In this document: piece after piece, positions 34,893 to 47,959 of the stretch
How positions within the stretch are numbered: position 1 is the stretch's first letter
Layout of the letters: each line of letters opens with the position of its first letter
DNA from: Moringa oleifera
Lineage: Eukaryota > Streptophyta > Magnoliopsida > Brassicales > Moringaceae
NCBI GenBank assembly: GCA_021397835.1
Contig: JAJFZO010000396.1
Location: 1,302,001 to 1,366,000, forward strand
DNA length: 64,000 bases
Reading direction: 5' to 3'
Notes under the pieces: generated by a model
Database searches by the model: none
Told to the model about the DNA's origin: nothing
The model's input: the letters and a program-made list of their open reading frames with translations, nothing else
Made by a program: the position numbers and the translations under genes

Positions 34893-37800
34893 GGGTTAAT
34901 TGCACCAGAGGGACTTACATTTTAAGTGTAGTATCAAATTGAGACCTATATAAATAATTACATCAAATTATGACTCACATAACATACAGTTTGCAATGCG
35001 GGACCTTCGTCCATAAAACCCATTAGAATTAACTCCATGGCGCGCTCACATAATAAGTGTACGCTTGTTAAGTGTACAATTACATGGAAGACCCTTTCAT
35101 CACTGTAAAATGAAGAAAAATGGCTTATAAATGAATTTGTGAAATTTCTCTCTTCATCTACCAAATTCAAGCATTGATTATTGCTGAAATCCGAGATTAT
35201 CAGGTATGCATCCTTTCACTCCTTCACTTTATTATTTTTTTTCTCATCGATTGAGTAAAACAGTTACAAATTCATATCAATTAAACAAAAGAAAAGCAAA
35301 AATTAAAGAAATTGAAGATGTTCAATGTTTTGTGGAATCAATGTGCCATTTAGGATAGCATAGACTGTTTTGAATCTTGGGAGGAGATTTTTCAGTTGCC
35401 TAATACCTAATGTACTGTAGTATATTTTTTATTTGATTTTAAATTATTATCAAAGAAGATTTTGACACCAGTTGCTAAAATTAGTTATGATTCTACTGTA
35501 AGATAGATTGACTGCTTATGTTAATTCCTTATTTATTATGTTGTACTAATTACTTATGATATTACAATAATTTGTATAAGTCAATTGTTTGATACTGCTA
35601 GGGATGCTAACACTTCGAGATATTATAATGCATGTGTTTATTGTTGTGCAATTATATGGAAGAAATTGACAAAGAACAGGACAATAGTTCATAGACTTGT
35701 TTTTTTTTTAACCCTTGTAGCTCAAGTCATTTTCAGGTTGTTAGGTCTTGCCTGATCCTCCACATTGTTTCTGGTCTCGTGGGTGCTCAAGCTTGTCATT
35801 CTTACAGGTTTCTAGGTTGTGGCTCTGCAAATTATTGGGCTAGTCTTTTGAAAATGAGAACTCACTATTTTCTTTATTTTGACAACATGAGCAATATTAC
35901 TCATCTTAGGAATTCAAAAGCATAATCTGTAAGAGGAAATATGCCATCTTGAAAAATCTATCGTTGTAGCTTTCTTATGTTAGATATCTAATGCAATTTA
36001 GTTTTAATTTAGTTTAGTGTTTGAAATTGCTTAATATTTAGTTTAGTGTAATTTAGTTTAGTTTAGTGTTAATTACTATTACAAGTTAATTCACAAGTTT
36101 TTTGCATTAATGTAGACAAGGAATTGTAAATTCCTTAGCATCACCATTTATCATCCGTAGGGCTTGTGATTTAGCTCTGTATGTAGTAACCCTAGTGGTA
36201 TCCACGTGATACTCTCTTCTCTCTTCTCCTATTATAAGTTTCACCTTATAGTTATTATCATCTCTAACCCTCTCCACAAACTGTTTACTCAACCAACTAG
36301 AAGTGACTTGTTTGTTTTTGTAAGCTTTTCCATAACTATGATCTGCAAAATATGTCTTTACTTGAACTGTATCTTCTCCATCTAATTTAGTAGCATGTAG
36401 TCTCCATCCACATTTTTATTACAGTAAACAATGACTTCAGTTGCTGTGTTATGAAGGAACTTAATGTTCCTTTCAACCATCCTACTAAACTGTCTAACTG
36501 CCTCATTTAAAACCTATTTAATAGAAAATAACATTCCTACCTTAAAGGTAAGGTGGGCTATATCCTTGTTAAGGTCAAAACGATCAAATTTTATGAATAT
36601 CAATATCATCACTGGTAACGTCTTCATCACTAGGAAACTCAACCCTTTCCCCACTAGCAGAAGCTCTGCACTTAATGTTACACTTAACATCATCCATCAC
36701 TTCATGATCTATCCCAACCTCCATGAGATCATCATCTGATGACTCATTCTTAAATTACTCTATCATATGCCCTTCAGATGCATCTTCATCATTCAAGTCA
36801 TCATTATCCACATGCAGCTCATCATCCACATGCACATCTACATTACTGGAGCCTATTAAACTTATATCATTAGTACTGTCCATGTGAGCATTATTTGACA
36901 CAATATAAAGCTGTATTAATTATTTGCTTGCCTTCTTATATTGATTTAACATGTCCAATGCATCTTTATCAGAATATAGTAATATAACACCATCATTCAC
37001 AGTATTACTAGTTGGTAACAAATAATAGATACTGTCACCATGTATGTAGCCATAACCCTTACACAAGACTACTAAGTTAAAATAACACACATAATCTAAA
37101 TGCATACGCTCAATAGGGCTTTCTCTGCCATTAACATACTCTTCAGGTTCTTCCTTCATTAATCCATCATAAAACACCTTAAATTTTATGCAATTTATCA
37201 CTGTAAAAGAACAGCACAAACAATTATTAAAATAATAGTGCAACACTACCTAATCTTATAAAAAACTAATTAATTTAAGTATCTAATAATGTAAGCAATG
37301 TATAATTAAAAATTTTTTATAAATTCCCAATCAACCTAAAAAAGATCCACACATGATATTATAAACCGATTTGAAATAAACAAATGTATAGAATACTATG
37401 CATAGAGAGGGTTTCAACATCGAATTTATAAAAATCATAAATAAATGTTTTGTTTTTTAGGTTTTCAAAATTAAAAAATTTTAGTTTTCGAAATCCACCA
37501 TTTGAACCTGATGCATATTATATTCATCAAATAGGTGATAAGGTTTTCGAAATCTATAAAATATAAAAAATAACAAAAACTACTTAAATCAAATTAGCAT
37601 ATAAAAATCTAAGATCACCTCGATGTTTGTCTTCAATACCGATCTGTGAATTTGTGGAGGACGATAGAAACTTATGGATGTAAAAAATACTTTGATGCTT
37701 GGTGTGATTCTTTAATTGTTTTGAAAAGAAATACAGAGAAAACTGAGGAGAAATTATCGGGGGATGGTGAATGTGAGTGAAATGTATGGAGTGTGAGTGA

Positions 37801-38015
37801 CTGTGGGCAATTAAGGATTTGCAAAAATAAGGTCTACGTGGCTATGTTTAAACACATATTAAGCAAGTTATACAGTTCATTCTAACGGATTTAGTTAACA
37901 AAAGTCCCGCATTATAAACTGCACATTATATGAGTTCTAATTTGATGCAATTTTTTATATAGGTCTCAATCTAATATTGCTTCTAAAATACGGATCCCTT
38001 TAACCTAATTAATCT
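34893..38015. mobile_element. MULE with terminal inverted repeats and 9-bp target duplication
   Basis: TATATTTAT occurs at both borders (34884-34892 and 38016-38024), a perfect 9-bp direct repeat as Mutator elements create. Inside it, the left end GGGTTAATTG... and the inverted right end AGATTAATTA... form inverted repeats of roughly 150 bp or more. Shared internal words include ATTGAGACCTATATAA, CATCAAATTA and AATGCGGGAC. The element is 3123 bp and carries only the N-terminal part of a transposase on the minus strand, so it is an internally deleted derivative. This is the best-defined MULE in the window. Confidence 0.85.
36107..37246 (-). pseudogene. N-terminal part of a MULE transposase
   Basis: 37180-36920 reads FKVFYDGLM...YVNGRE...LDYVCYFNLVVLCKGYGY...YLLP...LLYSDKDALDML, the PB1-like N-terminal domain of plant MULE transposases. 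36900-36600 is an acidic linker. 36292-36107 is FVERVRDDNNYKVKLI then YHVDTTRVTTYRAKSQALRM, the segment normally just before the catalytic core. The catalytic core, SWIM finger and knuckle are missing, so the element cannot move on its own. Stops interrupt the middle. Confidence 0.75.
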
Positions 38016-38024
38016 TATATTTAT

Positions 38025-38902
38025 TGAATCTAAAAGAAGGAATAAAAATAAAAAAAGAAATGAACTCTAAAAGAAAAGGAAGATATTATCCAATTATAAA
38101 AACTTTTTCATGTAATTAAAAATTTAATTATTTTAGTTATATTTCATTTAAAATCAATCCATTTTAAATATTTAAGCTCATAATTTTTATTAAAAAAAAA
38201 TCAAATCAATGGGATTCCAAATTAAAGGGCCCTAAATTTGGGGTCCTGGGCCATCAGCCCTTGTGCACAAGTCCAGGGCCGACCTTATGACTGAATCATT
38301 TGCTTGAAAAATGTCAAAGTTGCTAAAGAATTTGGCTTGAATGAATCTTAGAGAAATAATTGAGGGTTGATCAGAGACTGTCCAATTGGCAATTGCAGAC
38401 TCTCTACCCAATTAGGTTCACTCTAATTATTATCCAATTCATCGAATTATCTGTAAGAAATTTAATTAATTTAGTAGCCATTTCTCTCACATGTTACAAT
38501 GTTACTGTAATTAATTTTAATTTTAATTTTATATTAATTTATTTTAACAAGAAGTATTAAATACTTATTATATTTTACTTATTTAATTTTTGGTTCGATC
38601 TTATTCAATTTAATTTTTCATATTTTATAACCGATTCAATTGTATGAGTAAATTTTCTCTTAAAATTGGTTGTTGTTGTTTTTTTTTTTTCATTTATTGG
38701 TGATTTCAGTTATTTGATGGTTCTGATTTTATCAATTAGATTGTAACAAATAAACCAATTAGACCAATCTGATTTATTTTTAAGAAATTAAAGTTTGCAC
38801 TTAAAGTAAAAAATAAAATAAATAAATAAATAATAGAAAAACCAACCCTTTTTCAAATAAAAAGTCAAATTTGGACGTAAATAAATTATATTAAAAAAAA
38901 GA

Positions 38903-38940
<38 letters not shown>

Positions 38941-40712
38941 GTGTGGTACAAGTCAAGCTGAAAGGGAAAAAGAGAAAGGAGACCTCATTTTCTTCTTCCT
39001 TCCTCTTGAAGTAATGAATATTGGAAACGAGGACGAGACAGCGGACATTCTTTGACTCCCACATAAAAGGGACCAATTGAAAGATATCTCTCTTTTTTTA
39101 TTGATCTTTTTGTTTTTTTTAAGGTTATATGATGTTGCATGACAACCTATTTGACATTGATTTGATGTGGTATATCTATTTCATTTTTATAGGATTAAAA
39201 ATGATTTTTAAACTTTTTAATTTAATTAATTAACTTAAAATACATTAACAAAAAATCTTCATAAATTTTTTATATTTATTTTATATTATTAATTAAATAT
39301 TTATATTTAATTAATAATAAACCAATTATTAAGTTAAATTAAATTAAATTTATCAAAAAATTTAATAAAAAATATACAAATTATTATTATAAAAAATTTT
39401 AAATTTTTGAAGTACTAAAATATATTTTTAAAATTTGTATTATCAAAATTTAAAAAATTTATAAAAAATAATTTTATATCAAAAATTATTCAAATTTGAA
39501 AAATTGATAGAAGAATTCATTTGAATATTTTTTAGATATTTTAATAATAAAATATATTTAATTTAAATCAAATTGATAGGTTAATGTTCGATTTATCATT
39601 TTTTAAACATGAGAGTTTGATTAATAATATAAAATAAATATTAAAATTTTATATAACATTCGTTGTTAAATTAATTAGCTTAGAATATTTTATTTTTAAA
39701 TTAAAATTATTTATTATATTTTTGAAAATAAATTTGTATATTATTATATTAAATTTTAATTTTTGATATTATTTTCATATTTATTCTTGAATAACTTATA
39801 GTAATTAAATCATTAGATTAAGACACAAATATTTTTTTTAAAAATAAAATATTTTTGCTAAAACAAAAATATTCCTAAGTTACGTCATTTGCATTATTAC
39901 TTAATTGATATTATAATTTTTCATGTAAAAATAATATTAATAAAAATTAATTAATAAACATAGAAAACAATGATGTAATTATTTTTATTATATTTAAAAG
40001 ATTCTTAACAATCATGATATCAGTAAAAATTTTAAACGAATATCAAAATCAATAAGTTTGCAACTTTTATAATTTTTTAAAATAATAAAAAATAAAATTA
40101 ACAAATATTAAAAATTTAAAAAATATTAATATGGTATATAAAAATAAATTTTAAAAAAATCTCACTGCATATATATATATATATATATATATATTGCTAA
40201 AATTAAATGTAGAAGGAAATAACATGAGATATACTTAATAAAAGCAATGATTAAATTTTTTTTCATGAACATCTAAAAAAATAAAATATATTTATTTTCA
40301 GTGATTGCTATTAATAGTATATAAAGGTTACAAATGGAAAAAAAATTGAAAAAAAACATTCTTTAAAAAAAAAAAAAAAACTAGTCCTCTATAGTACATG
40401 ATTTTCAGTTCTCATTCTTTCACTTTTATTTAAATAATTTTAAAAAAATTAAAAGCAAAGGGCATAAATCAATGTTAAATATAATAAACAATTTTGAAAA
40501 CTTTCAACTTCATAAAAATATTTCAAATTTTTTATTTTAAAAGTTCATCCACATATAATGATCAATATTTTAAAATTTAATTAACTTTAAATTTTAAATT
40601 TTTATTGATTTAAAACTCTATAATTTTTAAAATTAAGTTCATTGTTAAATTTTTAAAAATAAAAAAATATTCAAGTTACCATTAAAAAAATTTTAAAATT
40701 TTTAAATCCTAA

Positions 40713-40764
<52 letters not shown>

Positions 40765-42950
40765 TTTAAATGATCAAAATTTCAAAAAATTTAAAAATAA
40801 AATTTGAACCTAAAATTATTCAAATTTTAGAAATAAATTTAAAATAGAGTAAATAATTTACTTATGTTATTTTTTAGTATTTTAATAATAAATATATCTT
40901 TAATCAAAATCACATGAAATAAAATCTAATTTGAAATAAATTGATAGATCAAAATTTGATTTGTTGTTTTTTAAATATGAGACTTTAATGGATAACATAA
41001 AATAAACAGTAAGGTTTTATATAACCTTTATTTTACTATAAGTGTAAATTTCAAATTTATAAATTAAATAAAAAATATTTTTAAACATAAATTATTTACT
41101 ACATCAAAATTGAAAATCAAGTTGTTTAAACATAAATTTTGAAATATAGAAGTCAATTCAAAATTAAATTTTTTATATCACTAAAGTTAAATTTAAATTA
41201 TGTACATTAAAATCATTTCTAAAAATATAGTTTTATAATTTAAATTTAAAATTTATAATATTAATATTTTTAGAAATATTATAGTATTATTTTATTAAAT
41301 TTATAATATATATGAAAAATAAAATCCTCGCTTCTTACCACAGATACATTAATGTGAATATGTTAAGAATCCGGTAAAAATTTTCATTTTTTATATGTTT
41401 AAATTAGATTAATCAAATAAAACTTTTAAGACTTTTTTTTTAAATTTATGAGACCTATGAAAAATTGAAATCATATGAGCAAAAAAGATTTATTTTTCAT
41501 TAAAGTGATGGCATAAAAGCAAAAAGATTTATTCTCATAAAAGTGATGGTACTTAGAGATGGTGCACTGAATAATCTAGTAATTGGAAAAAATTTCTCCT
41601 AATTTGAATTTTGTGTTAAAATTTTTAATAAAATTATAAAATATTTTAATATTTTTATAATATTAATTTTAAAAACAACAAATAAATAAAATAACTTTAT
41701 TAAATTATTATGAGTCATAATTTAATTAAAAATTTACTACAATTTAAATAAATAAAAAATTTTAATTCTATTTAATGTCATGTCATATCCACTCATTTGT
41801 CCATGACTTTACCTGCTTTCACTAATTTGATTTTCATCCCCTTAACATCTGTCATTCATGATTCATTAGATTTTTAATATTTTCAATTAAACCATCAAAA
41901 CTCAAAACTTGTGCAACACAAAAATAATTTAATATCTATATTTCAAATTTAATAAATATGTATTTTTTTATTATTATTTAAAATACAATTCATATGTTGT
42001 GATATTAAAAATTAATTTTTTATGTTATCATTATATCATTAGTAAATAATTTTTAGTAGATAAATTATTAATTAGCTAACAAACATCATTTTGTATAAGA
42101 AAATATTTTTTAACAAATCAAGTATTGATTTTTTAATAAGAAAAATTATCTTGTCAAATTATGTTTGTCATTGTTATAGTTTGATGTTATAATTTTTTAA
42201 AGTAAAATAAAATAATTAATCATTAAAATATAAAGTAACACAATTAATAAATTATAAAGTTAGAAATAGAAAAAGAAAATCTTATGCTCTAAGACATGAT
42301 TTTCATTCCTTTTTCATTTTCATTTTGATCTAACAAAAATCTAAAACAAAAGACAAATCAAAAGTAAATATAACAAACATCCCTGCATTTTCTCAACTTT
42401 ATTCCAAATTTCTTTGTAGGCAGTGACTAACATTTAAAATTAAATTTGTCATTAAATTTAAAATTTGAACTATAAATTATTATAAGTTTAAGTCTCTTTA
42501 ATTTCCAATAGAAACATTTTCATAAAAATTATCAAACCAATATAAGTTTGTAATTTATATATACAAAAATTAACATATAATTTTGCAGAATATTATTTTT
42601 AAAAAATAATAACTTAAATTTCAAATTTTTTAAGATAAAAGTTATTATTAAATTCAAATTCACACACACATTGTCTATATATAAAAATTTATAAATATAA
42701 AAATAGATTTGAAAAATTATCAAGATAAAAATTTTGTAAATAAGTATCATTAAGCTTAAAATTAAAATTATGCACATATAGATTACTAATATTGATATAA
42801 TTTAAAATTTTATACGCATATTTTATAAAATATCATAATATATATTTTTAAAAAAATAAATAAATCATATCAGCATGTATTGGACCACTCAAAAGTCCAC
42901 TAAATATCAATTTTAAGAAAACTATGAAAACTTGGAATTATATGAACAAG
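38025..42950. other. AT-rich intergenic region with simple repeats
   Basis: No coding sequence is supportable. It holds an (AT)n run at about 40168-40194, a (GT)n/(AT)n run at 40714-40760, and a G homopolymer at 38905-38939 (separate entry). 38940-39080 has mixed composition but nothing was recognised. Confidence 0.5.
38905..38939. repeat. Homopolymer of 35 G
   Basis: An uninterrupted run of G follows AAAAAAAAGAGA and is followed by TGTGTGG. It could fold into G-quadruplexes. Such a long run is rare in plant DNA and its exact length may be an assembly or sequencing artefact. Confidence 0.9.
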
Positions 42951-43605
42951 AACATCTATTTTCATCGATGTGATGTTACATGGCCCATGTACATTAAATA
43001 TCACCACCAAACATCTTAATATTTCCACCTGTTGTTATTCAGGTTGAACTAAATTCAATGTTTCTTAACTAGCCATTCTCTTCCACACAGACCCACATAC
43101 TTAGCATCTTCAGTCATTCCCAGACATCGAAATCTTACTGGGTTTAGATGAACTCGGTAAATACAGCAACCGTATTCAGAAGTTCATTAACAAAAGAAGA
43201 ATGCTAATGTCTACCAAAAGTTACGTTACAACTGGTGGAGTTTTATTTGTAGTTTAAACAAACTAAATTAGATTGCTTACTTGAAAGACATAATCTCAAC
43301 TCCTAAAATTTAATGCTTATTCTTAATCCTCACTTCTATCTATAAATCACACACAATCATTAATGCTTATTCTTAATCATCGCTTCTATCTATCAACCAA
43401 CGCTCTAAAATGACAATGATAAACAGTTACCTGGCAACATACCATCTAATGAAAAAACTGAGCTCATGAGCTACCGATGGGGTACCTGCCTTCTGGCTCA
43501 TAAATGCCTCTTCAAGCTCCATTAATGTGGTCTGGTGCTAGCTGGTCGGGAGTGTTGGTACCTTCTCACCATCATACAAGGATCATGTATGTTTACCAGG
43601 ATGTT
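42951..43605 (-). other. 3' flank / 3' UTR of transporter gene
   Basis: Composition becomes less AT-rich toward the stop codon of the transporter, fitting a 3' UTR. The phrase TTAATGCTTATTCTTAATC occurs twice (43311 and 43361), a small 50-bp-period duplication with CTTCTATCTAT. No coding sequence. Confidence 0.4.
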
Positions 43606-46600
43606 TTATTCTATTAAGGAATCACTGAAATGGTTCTGACTGTCATGAAGATCTGGAAGATCAGCACTTTTCGAGAACTTGATCCATTTTTTCTTCTCCG
43701 CATACTTGAGACAAGGCTGCATTACAAGACCAATAACCACGGCACCAAGGCTTACAGCAGCAACTTTGAGAGTAGAAAATGCCAACACAACACAGATCAA
43801 TATGAAGGGAGGAAGGCACATAAGGATGGCTCCAGCTGTTCCCACAGGTATCTTGTAAGGTCGAGATGCAACTGGATATTTTATCCTCAGCCGTACAAAT
43901 GCTATGAATTCCAAAATCATTCCAAAACAGTACAAGAAGTTCTCTGCTGCTACGATCTCTTGAAAGCTCATCCATGATAACAAAACCACGCCAGAAGCTG
44001 AGAATAGTACTCCAACTAGAGGGGTTCCGTAACGAGACCTCTTGCGGAAGAACTCTGGCAGCATCCCACGTTCAGCCATTCCTAGAAGTTGGAAAGAATC
44101 ACTGCTCATCTCAGCCACAAACATCCCCATATTCGACATTGCAGCTGCACCCTGGATCCACCATGTCAACCAAACTCCCCCAATCATTTTGGCAATATCT
44201 GAGAAATACCCATCAGTCCAAGATTCACGGTTAAGAGGAACAGCCCCCGTACCAATCAAAAGAGGGAAGAAGTACCCAAGAACAACCAGGATGAGAGCAT
44301 AGAAGAGCGCCTTTGGCAGAGTTTTCTTTGGGTTATCCACCTCTCCTGCAAGGGTACTAATAGAGTCCCAATAGTTTAGATTCCAAAAGAGAGTGTTCAA
44401 ATACAAATTCCAGTCCACCTGGTGTAGGTTTACCACAAGCCATCTTGAAGGCCTCAACTTTGGTATTGCCAAGAGTCCCATAACAATGAAAGGAAGGAGT
44501 GAAAAAACCCCTAAACAAACAGCAACCCAACCAACAATGGTTAGACCCCTGTAGTTCATGTAAGTGAGCATGACAGTCAAAACTAAGACTGCCATGATTC
44601 TTGGCCAACCACCGCCGAGAGCTGGGATAACTGACTTCAAATAATCAAGGAACAGAACTGGGTACAAAGCATTATCGATAACCCCACTCAGCCATTTCAT
44701 CCAACCTTGCTGAAACCCCCAATAAGGACCCAATGCGGAGGACACCCAAACAACATAACCACTATTTTCAGGGAACATGGTGCCCATCTCGGCCGTAATT
44801 AATGCTTCAGGAATACTCCAAATGAATGGAAAGACCAAGAACCCAATCAGAGCTAGAAGGGGGCCAGCTGCGTTAACACTATCCTCAACGCCAAAAGGAC
44901 CACCAGAAACTTCATAGAAGATGAGGAAAATAAGCGGTAGAACTGATACTTTCTTGAAGTTATCTGCCCTAAATGAAGGAACCTCACCAACATTGACATA
45001 TGCAATGCCAGCATGCTCTCCCATTGCAACAGAAGTTTGCCGATTGGTTGTGTTCCTCAACTTCTGCAATAATTATCAAGTTCTCAGCATACTAAGAATT
45101 TGGGTTTGTTTCAGATCCAGAAGGCAAAGAAAGCAAAATCCTTGTATCATTCAACCCAATAGCGTATATAGATATCTTTGGATTACCAAACTGCACTAAA
45201 GCACACAAATAGAAAGGAAAGAGAGAAAAAGAAACATCCCGAAACAGACATGAGTCGTTTACAGATTGAATTAAATCAGAAAATTCACTTGCAGATTGAA
45301 ATAAATCAGAACACTGAAATACCCCAAAAAAAAAGTTTGAAACTAAGTGTTCTGGAAAGAGGAAAGATAGCATGAATCTTAATTGGATGTAGCATATGTT
45401 AACAAGGAAAAATAGATAGAAGGAAGAAAACTAACAGAACTAAAGTAGAAGTAGAAGATAGAGGGGCAAAAACCATCGAACAAATGAAACTTCCTTTGCT
45501 ACCGAGAGGATAAGCTCCATAATTGTAGAACCAGCAGTTGAAACAAAGCTCGAAGTTTTACCCTTTGCTCCTAAGGATTCCCCAACTAACCCGCAAGAAC
45601 GCAAAGTTCTATGCACGAGTATGAATAGTAACCCTCAAGAATTTTTGTCATTTTGATAATTGTTTTACTTTTCCACGCAGAAAGAAGAGAATATTTAAAA
45701 GAAAATGTTTGTGCTCCCATATGACAGCACGTCATGCCAACTCGCGAGCAAAACCGAAAAAAGTACTCCGTAATACAGGGAAAACAAAAGGAAAAACTCT
45801 CAGCAAAAAGTAGAGAAAATAGTAATGCCGTAGGAAAGAAAGAAATAAAAACCAAGGCAACAAATTAGGGTGAACTTCGACAAACAAGCCCAACAACTCT
45901 CCGCCGTCCGACGAGACTAATATCCCTTTGTTACTTTTGTGAAAACCCCTTTTGCTTCCCTCTGGTGCTAAATCATTCTCCTTTTCTTGTGTTCTTTTAT
46001 TCTTTTTCATGGTCGGATGCCATGATCTGCTTCTTTTTCTTTTCTTCTTTTTCTTTTTGCTACTTCTTAACTTTTTCTTAAAATATATTATGATAGATCT
46101 ATTTATGCATAATCCACCTCGTGAGTGGCTGAGTCATGCTCGCATTTCCACTATATCTTCTTCAGAAAAATAAGAAAACAAGTGAAATTTTCAATTCATA
46201 TCTTTTATACTAGTAATTAATCAAAGAGAAATTATTAATAAATTTATATAATTACATAATTACATATTTAACAAAAAATAATTAATAAAATATGTTATTG
46301 GAAGGACGGTGGGGAATGGGTTGGGGAGTCATGGAGGAGACAGATGTGATGGAGCAGAGGCACAACAACACGACTGTTGAAGAAGAGCTGGACTGTGAAT
46401 TACATGCACGCCCTCGATTCATCAATCAAAAATTTTTATTTTTTATTTTTAATTTTTAAAAGATGAGGTGCATGCCGCCAACCGCAAGCCATATATATGC
46501 ATTAATTGCATTAAATAAGCATGTGGTGGGTAAAGAGAGGCGACCAAGGATGTCGGGAAGTCAATGAAACATGCCACACAATCTAGGCTCTTTTTACGTA

Positions 46601-47625
46601 TTGAATCTGCCTGACTAAAAATATAGTCAGCATTTTTATAAACAATTTGTGCCTAGGATCATGGAAAAAGGATGAAAAATTCTTTAGAATCTAAGCTGTT
46701 GGAAATAATATTTTTATAAATTATTATATTTATATAATAAAAATAAAAATATAATTATTAAATTTTATTAAATTAATATATGTCAACGTCTCCTTAAATA
46801 TAGCTATGATAAGTAAAGAACTCTCATTTATAGTAAAAATAACTCATTCACTCCGTATGGCTAAAAAGACAGGTGGCTTTACCTAATTGGTAATAAGATA
46901 AAATAATTCTCTCTTTTGAAATATATAATTTAATCTTAATAAATTTATATTCTTTAGATAATTATATATTTATTACAAAATATTTATTTAAAAAAATTAA
47001 TTAAAAATAAAGTTTCAAATTTAAGATAATATTTTTTAAAAAGATTAATGCCACTTTCGAAATTTATTTGGTGGGATGAGGGCCGTGGATGTTGCCACAC
47101 AAAATAGTTTTTATTTTCTTTGACTTCATGGTATAAAATAATATTTTAAAATAAATTTTCTAAAGATATTTAATTTATTGAATTATTTATAAAATTGATA
47201 TTCATAAGAATTTCAAATAAAAAATAAATTATATTTGAAAGTGGAATTACTTTTTTTCCCCCTGTAAAGATATATTATATACAATTTGCAATGAAGCATA
47301 TAAAGGAACAAATCCTTTAAATTAAAAATATAATATTTTTAAAGAAAACTAATGAAATTGAAAGGGACACCTGCACAGCCTGGTGAAAGCGATAAGTTCC
47401 TAACTCGGCGGTCAACACAGAACATGCTCTCTACACCTAACGGTTTTGACTCATATGAAGAGAGAAGGAAGAGACGGTGAGGCTTACCTCATCGTTATCG
47501 GTGCCGTTCTGAGCCGGTTTCTCGCTTCTGGCCGGTGACGGAGAATGATCTTGTGCGGTTACAGCGTTACAGCCAGTTGGTTCTGTTGCTTCTATTCCGC
47601 CGGAAACTTCTGCCGCGTCGTGCAT
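43606..47625 (-). CDS. Polyamine/amino-acid transporter of the PUT (LAT) family, two exons, about 531 aa
   Basis: Exon 1 is 47488-47625 and exon 2 is 43606-45063. A 2424-bp GT-AG intron (GAG|GTAAGCC ... TTGCAG|AAGTTG) joins them in phase 0. The start is the ATG at 47623-47625; the longer frame upstream has no ATG. After a hydrophilic N-terminus the protein has about 12 hydrophobic segments of the APC superfamily. The first contains [18 protein letters not shown], with the GGPFG substrate-site glycines, then [16 protein letters not shown] and GYVVW. Plant PUT proteins take up polyamines (and paraquat) by proton symport at plasma or internal membranes. Exon 2 is open throughout and nothing is missing. 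Arabidopsis PUT1/PUT2/PUT3 are the closest relatives I know; which one is orthologous cannot be decided here. Confidence 0.93.
45064..47487 (-). other. Intron 1 of the PUT transporter gene
   Basis: The intron is 2424 bp. The part at 45064-46080 has mixed composition and could include an alternative 5' exon or promoter, since 45480-45600 and 45860-46010 are GC-richer than the rest. No frame there can be recognised. 46200-47340 is AT-rich apart from an odd GC-richer block at 46300-46420. Confidence 0.6.
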
Positions 47626-47652
47626 ACCGACGCCAATAGGATCGGAACACAA

Positions 47653-47950
47653 AGAAACGGAAGGAATAGAAGAGAAAGTGACCTGCAGAGAGACTTAAGG
47701 AAGCACTCATAGAATTAAAGCCTGAAGATTCTCTCTTTTAACAAGAGGATTTCACTGGCTAAAGAGAAAAGTATCATCGGCTTTTGCTTTTTTCATTTTC
47801 TATTTTATGGTCATGAACTCAACGTGTTCTTTGATGTACCGCTTTTACATATGCCCCGTCGTCCGTTTTAGCACTTCACGCCTTGATAGTGCAATCAGCA
47901 AATAAAATAAAATAATATCCTTTTTCCATGAGGTTAATTCGGATAATTAT
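47653..47950 (-). promoter_or_regulatory. Presumed promoter and 5' UTR of the PUT gene
   Basis: Upstream of the PUT start codon on the minus strand the sequence has mixed composition for about 250 bp, then turns AT-rich. No clear TATA box was identified. Confidence 0.3.
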
Positions 47951-47959
47951 TAATTGATA

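Noticed and set aside
38891..39076. A frame with a run of proline on the minus strand
   Set aside because: The proline run is just the 35-G homopolymer; no other coding feature.
43630..44608. Several 80-115-codon frames overlapping the PUT exon
   Set aside because: They are other-frame shadows of an intact transporter exon.
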